In this document: positions 45,294-55,900 of the stretch, one piece after another | How positions within the stretch are numbered: the first letter of the stretch is position 1 | Layout of the letters: each line of letters opens with the position of its first letter | Origin: Providencia sp. | GTDB taxonomy: Bacteria > Pseudomonadota > Gammaproteobacteria > Enterobacterales > Enterobacteriaceae | Assembly (NCBI RefSeq): GCF_003533305.1 | Contig: NZ_DOEH01000010.1 | Coordinates: forward strand, 62,001 to 126,000 | DNA: 64,000 nucleotides | Direction of reading: 5' to 3' | The notes under the pieces: generated by a model | Told to the model about the DNA's origin: nothing | The model's database searches: none | The model's input: only the letters and a program-made list of their open reading frames with translations | Position numbers and translations under genes: made by a program

Positions 45294-45872
45294 ATGTCTA
45301 GAAACACCCACAACGAGCATTACATTCAGAAGATAAACCACACTATTCGTAAATCACTATTAACCTGTAATCGTATTACAGCTATCCGTGTTGACTTGCG
45401 ATTCCCATCAGAAAATATATTTTATTTTAGCGACTCCAGAGTTATCACACGATTCCTCGAATCCTTAAAAGCAAAAATAGATGCTGACCTAAAACGTAAA
45501 AATAAAGCATGGAAACGTAACCATTCATGCCCCTTGTTTTATGTATGGGTCAGAGAGTTTGGTGAGATAAACAACAAAAAGCATTACCATGTACTTTTGC
45601 TATTAAATAAAGATATTTATTGGAACCTAGGTGATTTCATCAAAACTGAAGGAACACTCTATGCATTAATACAGCAGGCATGGTGTAGTGCTATTGGTGT
45701 GAATGAGCGTTATTTAGTTCATATCCCAGATAACGCCGTTACTTGGCTAGATAACAATAATGCCAACAATGAAAGTTCGATATTCGAATTAAACCAACGC
45801 TGTCGTTACTTAGCCAAAGAGCATACAAAATATTATGATGATGGCGAGCGTTCTTTTGGATGCAGCCGTTAA
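45294..45872 (+). CDS. yfjJ: YfjJ/YagK-like protein (inovirus Gp2-type domain)
   Basis: The 192-aa product belongs to the YagK/YfjJ C-terminal domain family: AIRVDLRFP, SRVITRFLESLKAKIDADLKRKN, YVWVREFGEINNKKHYHVLLLLNKD, IQQAWCSAIG and CRYLAKEHTKYYDDGERSFGCSR. The HYHVLLL-type histidine motif resembles rolling-circle replication (Rep/Gp2) proteins, so it may be a relaxase- or replication-like nuclease for the island; this is inference. In CP4-57 yfjJ also lies close to alpA. The ATG at 45294 follows an AACCAAAGGTATC region. Confidence 0.82.
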   Translation: MSRNTHNEHYIQKINHTIRKSLLTCNRITAIRVDLRFPSENIFYFSDSRVITRFLESLKAKIDADLKRKNKAWKRNHSCPLFYVWVREFGEINNKKHYHVLLLLNKDIYWNLGDFIKTEGTLYALIQQAWCSAIGVNERYLVHIPDNAVTWLDNNNANNESSIFELNQRCRYLAKEHTKYYDDGERSFGCSR

Positions 45873-45977
45873 TCTACCAATAAAAAACATGAGGGGGATA
45901 TCTTTTGGAAGAGAGATATCCCTAAACATTTATCGATATCCCTTCTGCCTTTTAACTTTAAAGACAGGAGTTCAATA

Positions 45978-46187
45978 ATGAGCACTCAAGCGCTTCCCTT
46001 ATTAGATGACCAATGCGTTGATATGAAATTTATAACCCGTTTAACCGGACTAACAGATAAATGGTTTTATAAATTGATCCAAGATGGTGAGTTTCCTAAG
46101 CCTATCAAATTAGGGCGTAGCTCTCGCTGGCTGAAGAGCGAAGTGGAGAGTTGGCTACATGCTCGTATTGCCGAATCTAGAACCTAA
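45978..46187 (+). CDS. alpA: AlpA-family regulator (excisionase-type)
   Basis: The 69-aa product is an AlpA/MerR-like winged helix protein (MKFITRLTGLTDKWFYKLIQDGEFPKPIKLGRSSRWLKSEVESWLHARI). AlpA of CP4-57 promotes integrase expression and excision of the element. It lies 105 bp downstream of yfjJ in the same orientation; ACAGGAG precedes the ATG. In this island it probably controls excision or cargo expression. Confidence 0.88.
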   Translation: MSTQALPLLDDQCVDMKFITRLTGLTDKWFYKLIQDGEFPKPIKLGRSSRWLKSEVESWLHARIAESRT

Positions 46188-46649
46188 TCATCACATCACT
46201 TACCACATTGTCAAAAGCCCTACTTATCGCCACCACCAATTGTCTAATATTGGCCTACCTTGTACATTAAGGATAAACCTCAACCTTAGATAAATTTTAT
46301 TTCCTAACAAATAACTCTTTTACTTTAAATTATGATAGAAAAATGAATAGTGCCCCTAGACTGGCCTCTTAACTGGATTAACCTATGCTGCACTAGTTCA
46401 ATCAATCAAATTCAAATCACTATGTAATTGCTCTAATTTACCTCAGCTTCACTGTATATTTATTTCTCTGGTATATTCATTCCACAAGTATTCAACTTAA
46501 TCAGCCTTCGTTTGCCCTCTTGATTAGTTATTTTAGATAAATTTGCTAGAATCCTAACTAACACTACAAGCCTAATTGAGTTATATATGAACAAAGTAAT
46601 TATAGAAGAGATAAAATAAGCTCTTGTCTCTTCTCCAAGTAGCAGGTTT
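46188..46649. other. Non-coding spacer upstream of the restriction-like cassette
   Basis: About 460 bp with no gene I can support; reading frames here are short and not family-like. It should hold the promoter of the downstream cassette. Confidence 0.4.
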
Positions 46650-46811
46650 ATGGCTGAACACCACTTACAGTCAATCAAGTATACTGATGAGCTTGATAAT
46701 GTTACTCCAAAGACCTTCAGCCTTAAACTGAGCTACTGCATTGAGCTCAGCAAGATGATAAATATTGCGACTCAACCCACAGCTGTAGGCCTAGTTATAG
46801 AGAGAATCTAA
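46650..46811 (+). CDS. 53-aa ORF heading the restriction-like cassette
   Basis: This short frame (MAEHHLQSIKYTDELDNVTP..., ending VGLVIERI) stops 5 bp before the helicase ATG, suggesting translational coupling. It has no hydrophobic segment or known motif. The ribosome site is an AGCAGG-like stretch. It may be a small regulator or just a leader; I do not recognise it. Confidence 0.45.
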   Translation: MAEHHLQSIKYTDELDNVTPKTFSLKLSYCIELSKMINIATQPTAVGLVIERI

Positions 46812-46816
46812 TTTTT

Positions 46817-49800
46817 ATGCTTATTGATAACGTAACAACCAAAGTCACCGATATACTTACAGATACAATTCAACAGAACGATAAGCTTTCTATTATGACT
46901 GGGCTTTTTTCTATCTACGCTTTTGATCATCTCAAGGACTCCTTAAACGAACTAGAATCAGCTCGTTTGCTATTCTCTCAAGCGAAAGGTTTCGATGATT
47001 TAAATATTAATTCACCTTTTGGGTCTCTTAATGGCTCTGCACTAGAAAATAAGTTTCGCAATCAGCTAAACCAAAAAGCAATAGCAAAAGAGTTTACTTG
47101 TTGGATAGAGGAAAAAATTTCTGTGCGTTTAGTTAAACAAGCAGGAGCAGTTCACCAACACATAACGCACGTTTCTTCATCGTCAAACTCGTTAGCAATT
47201 AATGGTGCTCAATTCAACGGACAAGGAATTGGTCTAACAGAAACTAATGGTTTCGATATGATCAGTATTGCTAGTTCCGAACAAGCAAAAGAATTGCTTG
47301 GTTTCTTCAATCGGGTATGGAGTAGCAAAGGACAAGTTATCGAAGCAAAGGATCAATTAAAGGCTCAATTATCTAAACTTACAGCAGATAACACACCGCA
47401 ATTTATCTACTTCCTTACTCTTTATAATGTATTTAAAGACTTTGTTTGTGATCTTCAAGAAGATAGCATTTTAAAAACTAAAACAGGTTTTAAAGATACA
47501 ATCATTTGGAGTAAACTATATAAATTTCAAATAGATGGGGTTATGGGTGCGATTGATAAACTTGAACATTTTAACGGTTGTATCATTGCTGATAGTGTCG
47601 GTTTAGGTAAGACGTTCGAGGCTCTAGCTATCATTAAATACTATGAATTGCGCAATGATAAAGTGCTGGTGCTTTGTCCTAAAAAACTGCGTGATAACTG
47701 GTTCATCTATACACAGAACGATAAGCGTAATTTGTTAGCAAGTGATCGCTTCAACTATGATGTGTTAAATCATACTGATATGAGTCGCGATACTGGTTAT
47801 TCAGGTGATATAAATTTAGAAACGGTCAATTGGGGAAATTATGACCTTGTAGTGATCGATGAATCTCATAACTTCCGTAACAATAATCCTAAAAAGGATG
47901 GACGAAATCGTTATCAACGACTTCTTGAAGATATTATTCAAGCAGGTGTAAAAACAAAGGTTTTGATGCTTTCTGCTACGCCCGTAAACAACCGACTGAA
48001 CGATCTCAAGAACCAAGTGGCATTTATCACTGAAGCAAATGACCAAGCACTTATTGACTATGGTATAAACAGCATCGAGAGCACATTAAGGCAAGCACAA
48101 TCACGCTTTTCTCGTTGGACTGAACAAGACCCTGATGTTCGAACATCGAAAGATCTTTTGGACTCGATGAATTTCGATTATTTCAAATTACTAGATATTT
48201 ATACAATCGCTCGTTCTCGTAAGCATATCGAGAAATATTACGGAACTGAGGACATTGGTAAATTCCCGACAAGACTTTTACCAATCAACTTGAAGCCTTC
48301 AATTGATCTTCAAGACCAGTTCCCACCGTTGGAAGAAGTGAATAAGACGATTCGTAGGCTCTCACTGGCGTTTTACTCGCCTATGAAATACGTGCGAATG
48401 GATAAGAAAGCGGAATACGCAAGGCGTTATGACCAAGAGGTAAAGGGCGGTAAAAGTGTATTCAAACAAGTAGACCGAGAAGAAAGCTTGACTCACCTTA
48501 TCCGTATCAATCTTTTAAAACGAATGGAAAGCTCGATCCATTCGTTCACGCTCACGTCAGAGAAAGTGTTAGCGCAAGTTGAAGTGCTACTATCAAAAAT
48601 CCATAACTTTAACGCTAATATCCGACCGACACAGACTTATGATCTGACAGAAGATTTCGTTGCACCTCCTATCGAAGAGATTGATGATCTTGAGTTTGAC
48701 TCGCCTGAACTTGCTCCTTATATCATCGGGAATAAAACCAAGGTAAGAATTCAAGATCTTGATTTGGTAAGGTTTGTACAAGATTTAGAAGCTGATAGCG
48801 CCTTTTTGCAAGAAATTGTTCGTGTATCAAAGAGTATCGACCCTAAGCGTGATGCAAAACTCGATATGTTGAAACAGGCATATTTTGAAAAATGTAAAAA
48901 GCCATACAACGGCACTAACAAGAAAGTCATTATCTTTACGGCATTTGCTGATACCGCAGAATATCTATACGAAAATATTTCCAGTTGGGCTTATCAAAAT
49001 TTGGATTTATATTCTGCGCTAATCACAGGTCAACGCACAGATACAACCTTACGTTGCATTGATGGTAAGAAGTTAAAAACTGATCTGAATAGTTTACTGA
49101 CGCATTTCTCGCCTAGATCTAAAGAACGTAAGAAAGTCTTCCCAGAGTTTAAGGAAGAGGTAGACATACTCATCGCAACGGACTGTATTTCCGAAGGCCA
49201 AAACTTACAGGACTGTGATTATCTGATTAACTACGATATTCACTGGAACCCCGTTCGTATTATTCAACGTTTTGGACGTATAGACCGTTTAGGTTCGATT
49301 AACGACACAATTCAACTTGTGAACTTCTGGCCAAATATGGAGTTGGATGAGTATATCAACCTAGAGGCTAGAGTGAGTGGGCGTATGGTATTACTCGATA
49401 TTTCAGCAACGGGTGAAGAGAACCTCATCGAGCAAGATCCTAAGCTTAACAAGGGAATGAATGACTTAGAGTATCGTAGAAAGCAACTAGAGCAGCTTCA
49501 AAACGCTGTAGTTGATTTGGAAGAAATCTCAGGTGGCGTATCCATTACCGACTTAACACTGAACGATTTTAGAATGGATCTCTCAAGTTACCTCAGTGAT
49601 AAATCAAAAGATAACACAGAAACCCTAGGACAATCTCCATTCGGGTTGTTTGCACCTGTAATTATTAGCAAAGAATCGTTTGAGTCAGAGTCTAGCCAAT
49701 TTGCAGGTTTAAAAGATGAAATCCAATCAGGAGTCATTTTCTGTCTGAAAGATACTAAAGGAAAGGTTCAGGTTGAAGAGAGTTATTCACTCGCCCCTTA

Positions 49801-50131
49801 CTATCTTGTTTATGTGTCTGACGAAGAAAAAATCTTACTTTCATTTACCCAATCCAAACAGATTCTGGATCTATGCAAGAAACTAGGTTCAGCGTTCAAA
49901 ACCATTGAAGATTCTGCACTAGCTTATCAAGAGTTTGAGAAGAGAACGCAAAAGGGAATGAAAATGAGTCATTACCAGAATCTTCTCAGTAAAGCGGTTG
50001 AAAATATTGCGGGTAAAAGTGAAGAAATTGGTGCAACAAGCTTGTTTAGTCGAGGTGGAACAGTTTTATCAGCGTCAAGCTCTCAAAATGTGAATGATTT
50101 TGAAGTAGCAAGCTATATAGTCATTCTATAG
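46817..50131 (+). CDS. SNF2-type helicase with degenerate PLD-like N-terminus
   Basis: The 1104-aa protein is the first large gene of the cassette. Residues about 20-165 resemble the PLD-like domain fused to such helicases (LSIMTGLFSIYAFDHLKDSL), but the expected HxK is HQH (about 113) and the GSSNFT element is GAQFNG, so nuclease activity is doubtful. The SF2 core has Walker A IADSVGLGKTFEALAII (about 261), DESH box LVVIDESHNFRN (about 348), SAT motif MLSATPVNN (about 384), and C-terminal VIIFTAFADTAEYLY and RIIQRFGRIDRLGS (about 817). It probably translocates on duplex DNA. It is followed 10 bp later by the DUF4391 gene, then mod and res. Role within the restriction-like unit is inferred. 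Confidence 0.88.
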   Translation: MLIDNVTTKVTDILTDTIQQNDKLSIMTGLFSIYAFDHLKDSLNELESARLLFSQAKGFDDLNINSPFGSLNGSALENKFRNQLNQKAIAKEFTCWIEEKISVRLVKQAGAVHQHITHVSSSSNSLAINGAQFNGQGIGLTETNGFDMISIASSEQAKELLGFFNRVWSSKGQVIEAKDQLKAQLSKLTADNTPQFIYFLTLYNVFKDFVCDLQEDSILKTKTGFKDTIIWSKLYKFQIDGVMGAIDKLEHFNGCIIADSVGLGKTFEALAIIKYYELRNDKVLVLCPKKLRDNWFIYTQNDKRNLLASDRFNYDVLNHTDMSRDTGYSGDINLETVNWGNYDLVVIDESHNFRNNNPKKDGRNRYQRLLEDIIQAGVKTKVLMLSATPVNNRLNDLKNQVAFITEANDQALIDYGINSIESTLRQAQSRFSRWTEQDPDVRTSKDLLDSMNFDYFKLLDIYTIARSRKHIEKYYGTEDIGKFPTRLLPINLKPSIDLQDQFPPLEEVNKTIRRLSLAFYSPMKYVRMDKKAEYARRYDQEVKGGKSVFKQVDREESLTHLIRINLLKRMESSIHSFTLTSEKVLAQVEVLLSKIHNFNANIRPTQTYDLTEDFVAPPIEEIDDLEFDSPELAPYIIGNKTKVRIQDLDLVRFVQDLEADSAFLQEIVRVSKSIDPKRDAKLDMLKQAYFEKCKKPYNGTNKKVIIFTAFADTAEYLYENISSWAYQNLDLYSALITGQRTDTTLRCIDGKKLKTDLNSLLTHFSPRSKERKKVFPEFKEEVDILIATDCISEGQNLQDCDYLINYDIHWNPVRIIQRFGRIDRLGSINDTIQLVNFWPNMELDEYINLEARVSGRMVLLDISATGEENLIEQDPKLNKGMNDLEYRRKQLEQLQNAVVDLEEISGGVSITDLTLNDFRMDLSSYLSDKSKDNTETLGQSPFGLFAPVIISKESFESESSQFAGLKDEIQSGVIFCLKDTKGKVQVEESYSLAPYYLVYVSDEEKILLSFTQSKQILDLCKKLGSAFKTIEDSALAYQEFEKRTQKGMKMSHYQNLLSKAVENIAGKSEEIGATSLFSRGGTVLSASSSQNVNDFEVASYIVIL

Positions 50132-50141
50132 GAACAAGGCA

Positions 50142-51026
50142 ATGAGTAATATCATAGATTTTCGCAGTGGAAATTTATTCGACAAGGTATATGAGCATCT
50201 AGCTTTACCAAAATCAACATTGCTTGGCACAAGAATTACTAAGAGGATGATTCTAGAGAATAATGATCTATCAAGTAGTGATAAGAGGCTGGTTAATGAT
50301 GTTGTTCAATCCGTTGAATGGCTGAACACTCTCAAGGCTGAAACCTTGAATATACCGACTTATATTACAGAAACGATAGAGTATATCGAGGTCGCTGTTC
50401 TTAAAGTCAGTCTTAAAATCGATCAAACAAACCGAGGAAAGTTGAAGAGCACAGCAAAGCTCTTCCATACACTGATCCCGTATCCAGTTATCTTGCTGTT
50501 AGAGCTAAATGAAGAAATAGCGATTAGCCTAGCCGACAAGCGTATTAATCAGGCTGATAGTTCAAAACTGGTTATAGAGCATTTCTATAATAGCCAATGG
50601 TTTGATGTTGCAGGTTTGAATAGCAACGAAATAGAGTTTTTGAATGACTTCACGCTTAAAAAGGTATCAAGCGTTAACTATTACGAGCTGTATCAAAATT
50701 TTATCTCAATGTTGCTCGCATTGGAAACGAGCTACATTTTAGGCTCTTACTCAACCAAAAGCAGTCGAAACAATAACATTTCAAAAAATAAACTTAGTTC
50801 GTCACAAGAGGACAAAGTAGATAACTCTGACAATTCGTTGTTTAATGAGATGAGCAATGAGGAAAAATCAAATTTATTGAAAGAGTTAACTTCTCTTGAG
50901 GCTGAATTGACTAATATTAAAAACAAGTTAAAAAAAGAAGTGCAAATGAATGAGAAATTGCACCTCAATGTACAAGCAAGAAGAGTTAAACAAGCGATTT
51001 CGGCAATCATTTCTCAGTTCGTATAA
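50142..51026 (+). CDS. DUF4391 protein with C-terminal coiled coil
   Basis: The 294-aa product matches the DUF4391 pattern seen between helicase and methylase genes: LALPKSTLLGTRITKRMILEN, VVQSVEWLNTLKAETLNIP, LFHTLIPYPVILLLELNEEIAISLADKRINQADSSKLVIE. A linker rich in Ser/Asn (about 205-235) leads to a coiled coil (SNLLKELTSLEAELTNIKNKLKKEVQ). No catalytic motif is recognised. It lies 10 bp after the helicase gene and 73 bp before mod. It may be an adaptor linking helicase and methyltransferase; that is inference. Confidence 0.8.
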   Translation: MSNIIDFRSGNLFDKVYEHLALPKSTLLGTRITKRMILENNDLSSSDKRLVNDVVQSVEWLNTLKAETLNIPTYITETIEYIEVAVLKVSLKIDQTNRGKLKSTAKLFHTLIPYPVILLLELNEEIAISLADKRINQADSSKLVIEHFYNSQWFDVAGLNSNEIEFLNDFTLKKVSSVNYYELYQNFISMLLALETSYILGSYSTKSSRNNNISKNKLSSSQEDKVDNSDNSLFNEMSNEEKSNLLKELTSLEAELTNIKNKLKKEVQMNEKLHLNVQARRVKQAISAIISQFV

Positions 51027-51099
51027 GTTTTGAAGAACAACATTTCAGATGGAATAGCAGGTTTGAATCAATCCCGACAGTAAATAGGTAATTAACATA

Positions 51100-52977
51100 A
51101 TGAGCGAAATAGAAAAGATCACGGGCAATAGCCCTAAAGCAAAAAGCCTAGACATAACCACTCAGAATATCGAGCAATTAAAGCAACTTTTCCCTGATGT
51201 TTTTTCTGAGGGGAAAATTGACTTTGACGCGCTTAAAGCATTGTTGGGTGCAGAAATTGACGATTCAGAAGAGCGTTACAACTTTACGTGGAATGGCAAA
51301 AATAAAGCTCGACAAATCGCACAAATGCCATCGACAGGCACTCTACGTCCTTGTAAAGAGGAAAGTGTTGATTGGGATACGACCGAGAACTTGTTTATTG
51401 AAGGTGATAACCTTGAAGTCTTAAAGCTTCTGCAAAAGTCTTATCATAAAAAAGTAAAGATGATCTACATAGACCCTCCTTACAACACAGGTAAAGATTT
51501 TGTTTATAAAGATAATTTTCATAATAATCTTCAAAATTATCTCGAACAAACAGGCCAGTTAGATTTTGATGGCAATAAGTTAAGTACAAACTCTGACTTA
51601 TCAGGTCGTTACCATTCTGATTGGTTAAATATGATTTATCCAAGACTAAAGCTTGCTCGTAATTTACTTAGAGATGATGGTTTGATATTCATTTCTATCG
51701 ATGATAATGAATATGTAAACCTGAAAAAAGTGTGTGACGAAATTTTTGGGGAAGATAATTCAGTAGGCGTTGTAGCATGGAAAAATAAGTATGGTGCAGG
51801 AGCAAAAACAAAAGGATTTATTGAAGTGCATGAATATATTTTGTGCTATTCGAAAAGTCCAATCGATAACATTGCATCAAAGTTATCAGAGGAACAGGCT
51901 AATCTTTATAATAAAAAGGATGAAAAATTTGAAGCAAGAGGTGGTTATTTCACTCAGCCGCTCATGACGACTAGTATGGATGATAGGCCAAATTTACAGT
52001 ATTTTATTGAATACCAAGGTGAAATCATTAAACCTAATAAACAATGGGTTTGGGCTAAAGAACGCTTACTTAAAGCAATCGAAAATAATGAAATTGTTTT
52101 TAATAAAAAAGCTGATGGCTCATATAGTGTTCGATATAAGGTTTATTTGATTGACGAAAATGGTGTTAGAAGAAAAGGTAAACCTTTATCTTTATTAAAT
52201 GGCCCTTTTAATCAGGAAGGAACTAAAGAAGTTGAGGAGTTAATTGGTAGAGGAATTTTCAGTTTCCCCAAGCCATCAGCTCTTATAGAATACTTTTTCG
52301 GCTTTGATGTAAACGATAAATATGATAACGATGGAATATACTTAGATTTTTTCGCCGGTTCTTGCTCATCTGCACATGCAGTATTAAAATTAAATATGGA
52401 AGATAAAGGTTCTAGAAAATATATTATGGTCCAATTACCTGAGCCCACAGATAATTCTTCTGAAGCATTTAAGGCGGGATATAAAAAAATATCTCAAATA
52501 AGTAGAAAGCGATTAGTAGAGCTTTCAAAAAAAGTTAAATCCGTAGATTCTTCATTAGATTCGGGTTTTAAATATTTTATACTTGATGAAACTAATGTTA
52601 AAACATGGGATGCTGATTTTAACAACCTAGAAAAAGTGCTTCAATATGCTGCTAAGTCCATCAAAGATGATCGTTCAAGTGAAGATATTTTGTATGAGAT
52701 CTTCCTAAAATATGGGTATGACTTAACTACACCTGTAGAAACTAAAACAGTAAATGGTAAAACTGTATTTATTGTTGGTGCAGGTGCTTTGATTGTCTGC
52801 CTAGATGATGATATTTCAACTGAAACTGTTGAAGGTATCGCCAAACTAAAAGATAAGTTAGACCCAGAAACGACCCAAGTAGTCTTCAAAGATGAAGGCT
52901 TTGCTGATGATCGAGTTAAGACCAACGCAATCCAGATCTTAAAACAAGCTGGTATTGAAGATGTGAGGAGCATTTAA
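51100..52977 (+). CDS. mod: Type III restriction-modification DNA adenine methyltransferase (Mod)
   Basis: The 625-aa N6-adenine methyltransferase of the beta class has motif IV DPPYNTGKDFVYKDNF at about residue 125, followed later by motif I DFFAGSCSSAHAVLKLN (about 416), the beta-class order. Target recognition is expected between them (about 230-400). An N-terminal region (about 1-60) precedes NFTWNGKNKARQIAQ and ENLFIEGDNLEVLKLLQKSY, typical of type III Mod. It modifies host DNA so the partner Res spares it. It lies 10 bp before res. Recognition sequence cannot be read. Confidence 0.93.
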   Translation: MSEIEKITGNSPKAKSLDITTQNIEQLKQLFPDVFSEGKIDFDALKALLGAEIDDSEERYNFTWNGKNKARQIAQMPSTGTLRPCKEESVDWDTTENLFIEGDNLEVLKLLQKSYHKKVKMIYIDPPYNTGKDFVYKDNFHNNLQNYLEQTGQLDFDGNKLSTNSDLSGRYHSDWLNMIYPRLKLARNLLRDDGLIFISIDDNEYVNLKKVCDEIFGEDNSVGVVAWKNKYGAGAKTKGFIEVHEYILCYSKSPIDNIASKLSEEQANLYNKKDEKFEARGGYFTQPLMTTSMDDRPNLQYFIEYQGEIIKPNKQWVWAKERLLKAIENNEIVFNKKADGSYSVRYKVYLIDENGVRRKGKPLSLLNGPFNQEGTKEVEELIGRGIFSFPKPSALIEYFFGFDVNDKYDNDGIYLDFFAGSCSSAHAVLKLNMEDKGSRKYIMVQLPEPTDNSSEAFKAGYKKISQISRKRLVELSKKVKSVDSSLDSGFKYFILDETNVKTWDADFNNLEKVLQYAAKSIKDDRSSEDILYEIFLKYGYDLTTPVETKTVNGKTVFIVGAGALIVCLDDDISTETVEGIAKLKDKLDPETTQVVFKDEGFADDRVKTNAIQILKQAGIEDVRSI

Positions 52978-52987
52978 GGGATAAATT

Positions 52988-55900
52988 ATGTCTGAAATGA
53001 AGATAAAGTTTAATTCTGATCTAGCACATCAAAGAGATGCGATTAATGCAGTTATTGGTGTTTTTGAAGGCCAAGAGACATTCAAATCAAATTTTTCTGT
53101 TTTATCAAATTCACTGACAAATGAGCAATTGGGATTATTTGCCCGAAACAATGACATTGGTGTAGCAAATGCTCTTACTCTTTTACCAGAAGAACTTTAT
53201 GAAAATATTAGAAATATTCAGCTTATTAATGGGTTACCACAAACTGAAACGTCTACAAAAACTCTTCCAAGTCTCGATTTCACTATCGAGATGGAAACGG
53301 GAACGGGTAAAACCTACGTCTATCTGCGTGGCGTGTTCGAACTGAATCAAAAATATGGACTAACTAAGTTCATCATTGTTGTCCCGTCCGTTGCGGTCAA
53401 AGAAGGTGTTTATAAATCTTTGCAAATCACAGAAGAGCATTTTAGAAAGGAGTATAAAAACATTCAGTATGATTACTTTGTATACGACTCTTCAAAGCGT
53501 GAGCAAGTAAGAAACTTTGCAACGAATGATTATATTCAGATCATGGTTATCAACATTGATGCTTTTAGTAAATCCTTCACTGATCCAGAGAAAGAGAATA
53601 CAGCAAACTTGATTCACCGAACAGATGATCGATTGAATGGTATGAAACCAATTGAGTTCATTCAAGCAACTAATCCTATTGTTTTAATTGATGAACCTCA
53701 ATCTGTAGCGTCTACAGTAAACCGTAAAAAAGCCATTACTAGCTTAAATCCACTATGCACGTTCCGCTATTCTGCAACGTTGACTGAAAAATTTAATTTG
53801 CTTTATAAGCTTGACTCGATTGATGCTTATAATCGACAGCTTGTTAAACAAATTGAAGTTGCGTCATTGGAAGTTCAAGATAATCATAACCAAGCTTATA
53901 TTAAGCTGATCAGTGTCGATAATAAGAAATCACCAATCACGGCAAAGATCGAGATTGATGCTCAAACTAAAACGGGCAAGCTACAGCCACGCAAAATCAT
54001 CACGGTTAAAAGTGGAACGGATTTATTTGAGGTTTCAAGTGGACGAACTGTTTACGAAGGTTATGTGATCAACGACATCTATTGTGAAGAAGGTGGCGAA
54101 TATATCGACTTTACAAGCCGTGACGACATTATCAGTCTAGGAATGGCAATTGGTGAAGTTGATGAGGACACTTATAAGCGTTTACAAATATCCAAAACCA
54201 TTGAAGAACATCTAGAAAAAGAACTCAGATTTTTTAAAAAAATTACTACAGGTGTCGACCCTATGGATCATTCAAAAGTGATGAGCCAAAAAGGGATTAA
54301 AGTTCTAAGTCTGTTCTTTATTGATAAGGTAGTTAACTACCGAGGTTATACGAAAGACGGTGTGCCAATTCAGGGCAAATTCGCACAATGGTTTGAAGAA
54401 GAGTTTACTCAGCAACTTAGAAAGCCAAAGTATCGTGTCTTGTATCCGTTTGTGTGGGATCAGGATGGTTCAGGTAAGCCAGTGATCAATGAGCAAGTTC
54501 TAAAGGAATTGGCAAGTTCAGTTCACAATGGCTACTTTGCTCAAGACAAGAGGAAGGATGCGGCAGGAAACCCTCTTTTCGCTGAATCTAAAATTGCAGC
54601 AAATGGTGAAGGTGGTAAAACTGCGGCTGATGAATCTGCTTATAACTTGATTATGAAGGATAAAGAAAAGTTACTTTCTATCGATGAAAAGTTACGCTTT
54701 ATCTTTAGTCACTCAGCACTGAAAGAAGGTTGGGATAACCCTAACGTATTCCAGATTTGCACGTTGAATGAAACCAACTCAGTGATGAAGAAAAGACAAG
54801 AAATTGGTCGTGGTTTGCGTCTAGCCGTTGATCAGTCTGGGGAACGTGTTCCATACGGTTTTGAAGTGAATACTCTTACTGTTATGGCTAATGAATCATA
54901 CGAGCAATTTGTATCTGAACTTCAAAAAGAGATTGAGAAAGAAGAAGGTATCAAGTTCGGTGCGATTGAGATGCATCAATTCGCCAATATCGTTATTTCT
55001 AAGGAATTTGATAAAAAAGAGTTCCTTGGAGCTAAAAAGTCAGAAGAGATATATCAGCATTTAACCGACAAAGGTTACATCGACAAGAACGGTAAAATCC
55101 AAGATTCACTTAAGGCTGATCTTGCGGATAATACCGTAAGTCTTCCTGAAAGCGTAAATAAATATTCTGATGCAATTTTGGCGACTTTAACCAAAGTTTC
55201 TAAAGGCTTGAGTATTAAGAAGCACGAAGAGAAGCAAACAGCAATTCTGCGTGAAGATGATGGTAAGCAGGTTGTTCTTGGAGATGATTTCAAGGCACTT
55301 TGGGATCGTATTAAGTATAAAACGACTTATAGAGTAGATTTTAGCGTTGCTGAATTGGTTGAAAAATGTATGAAAGAAATTCGTGCCTCTGTAGCAGTAG
55401 CAAGTGCGAAATTTGAATACAAGAAAGTTAAAGTTGCGATAACGGAAGCGGAACTTGAAACATTTGATGAAGAGTCGAAGATTCAGTACTACCGTAATAG
55501 AAACTTCCAATTGCCTGATGTTGTGACTTACCTCGAATCGAATACGAACCTAACCCGCAAGACTGTAGTTCAAATATTGCTTGGATTAGGCGACAAACTG
55601 GAGTCATTCAAGAACAACCCTCAACGATTTATCGAACTGGCTAGTGAAGTGATCCGTAAACAAATGCGACTTGCAATTGTGGATGGCATTACTTACCACC
55701 GTATCGGCGATGAAGATTATTATGCTCAAAAATTATTCCAAGAGGAAGAGTTGACAGGCTATCTCAAGAACATGGTTGAAACGAAAAAATCTATTTACGA
55801 TTACATCATTTGTGATTCAGACATAGAGAGTGAGTTTGCTGCAAAACTTGAAGAATCGAACGATGTTAAGCTTTATGCAAAACTTCCAGCTTGGTTCAAA

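Noticed and set aside
46460..46678. 72-codon minus-strand frame in the spacer before the restriction-like cassette
   Set aside because: No ribosome site, composition not protein-like, and it overlaps the better-supported 53-aa plus-strand frame.
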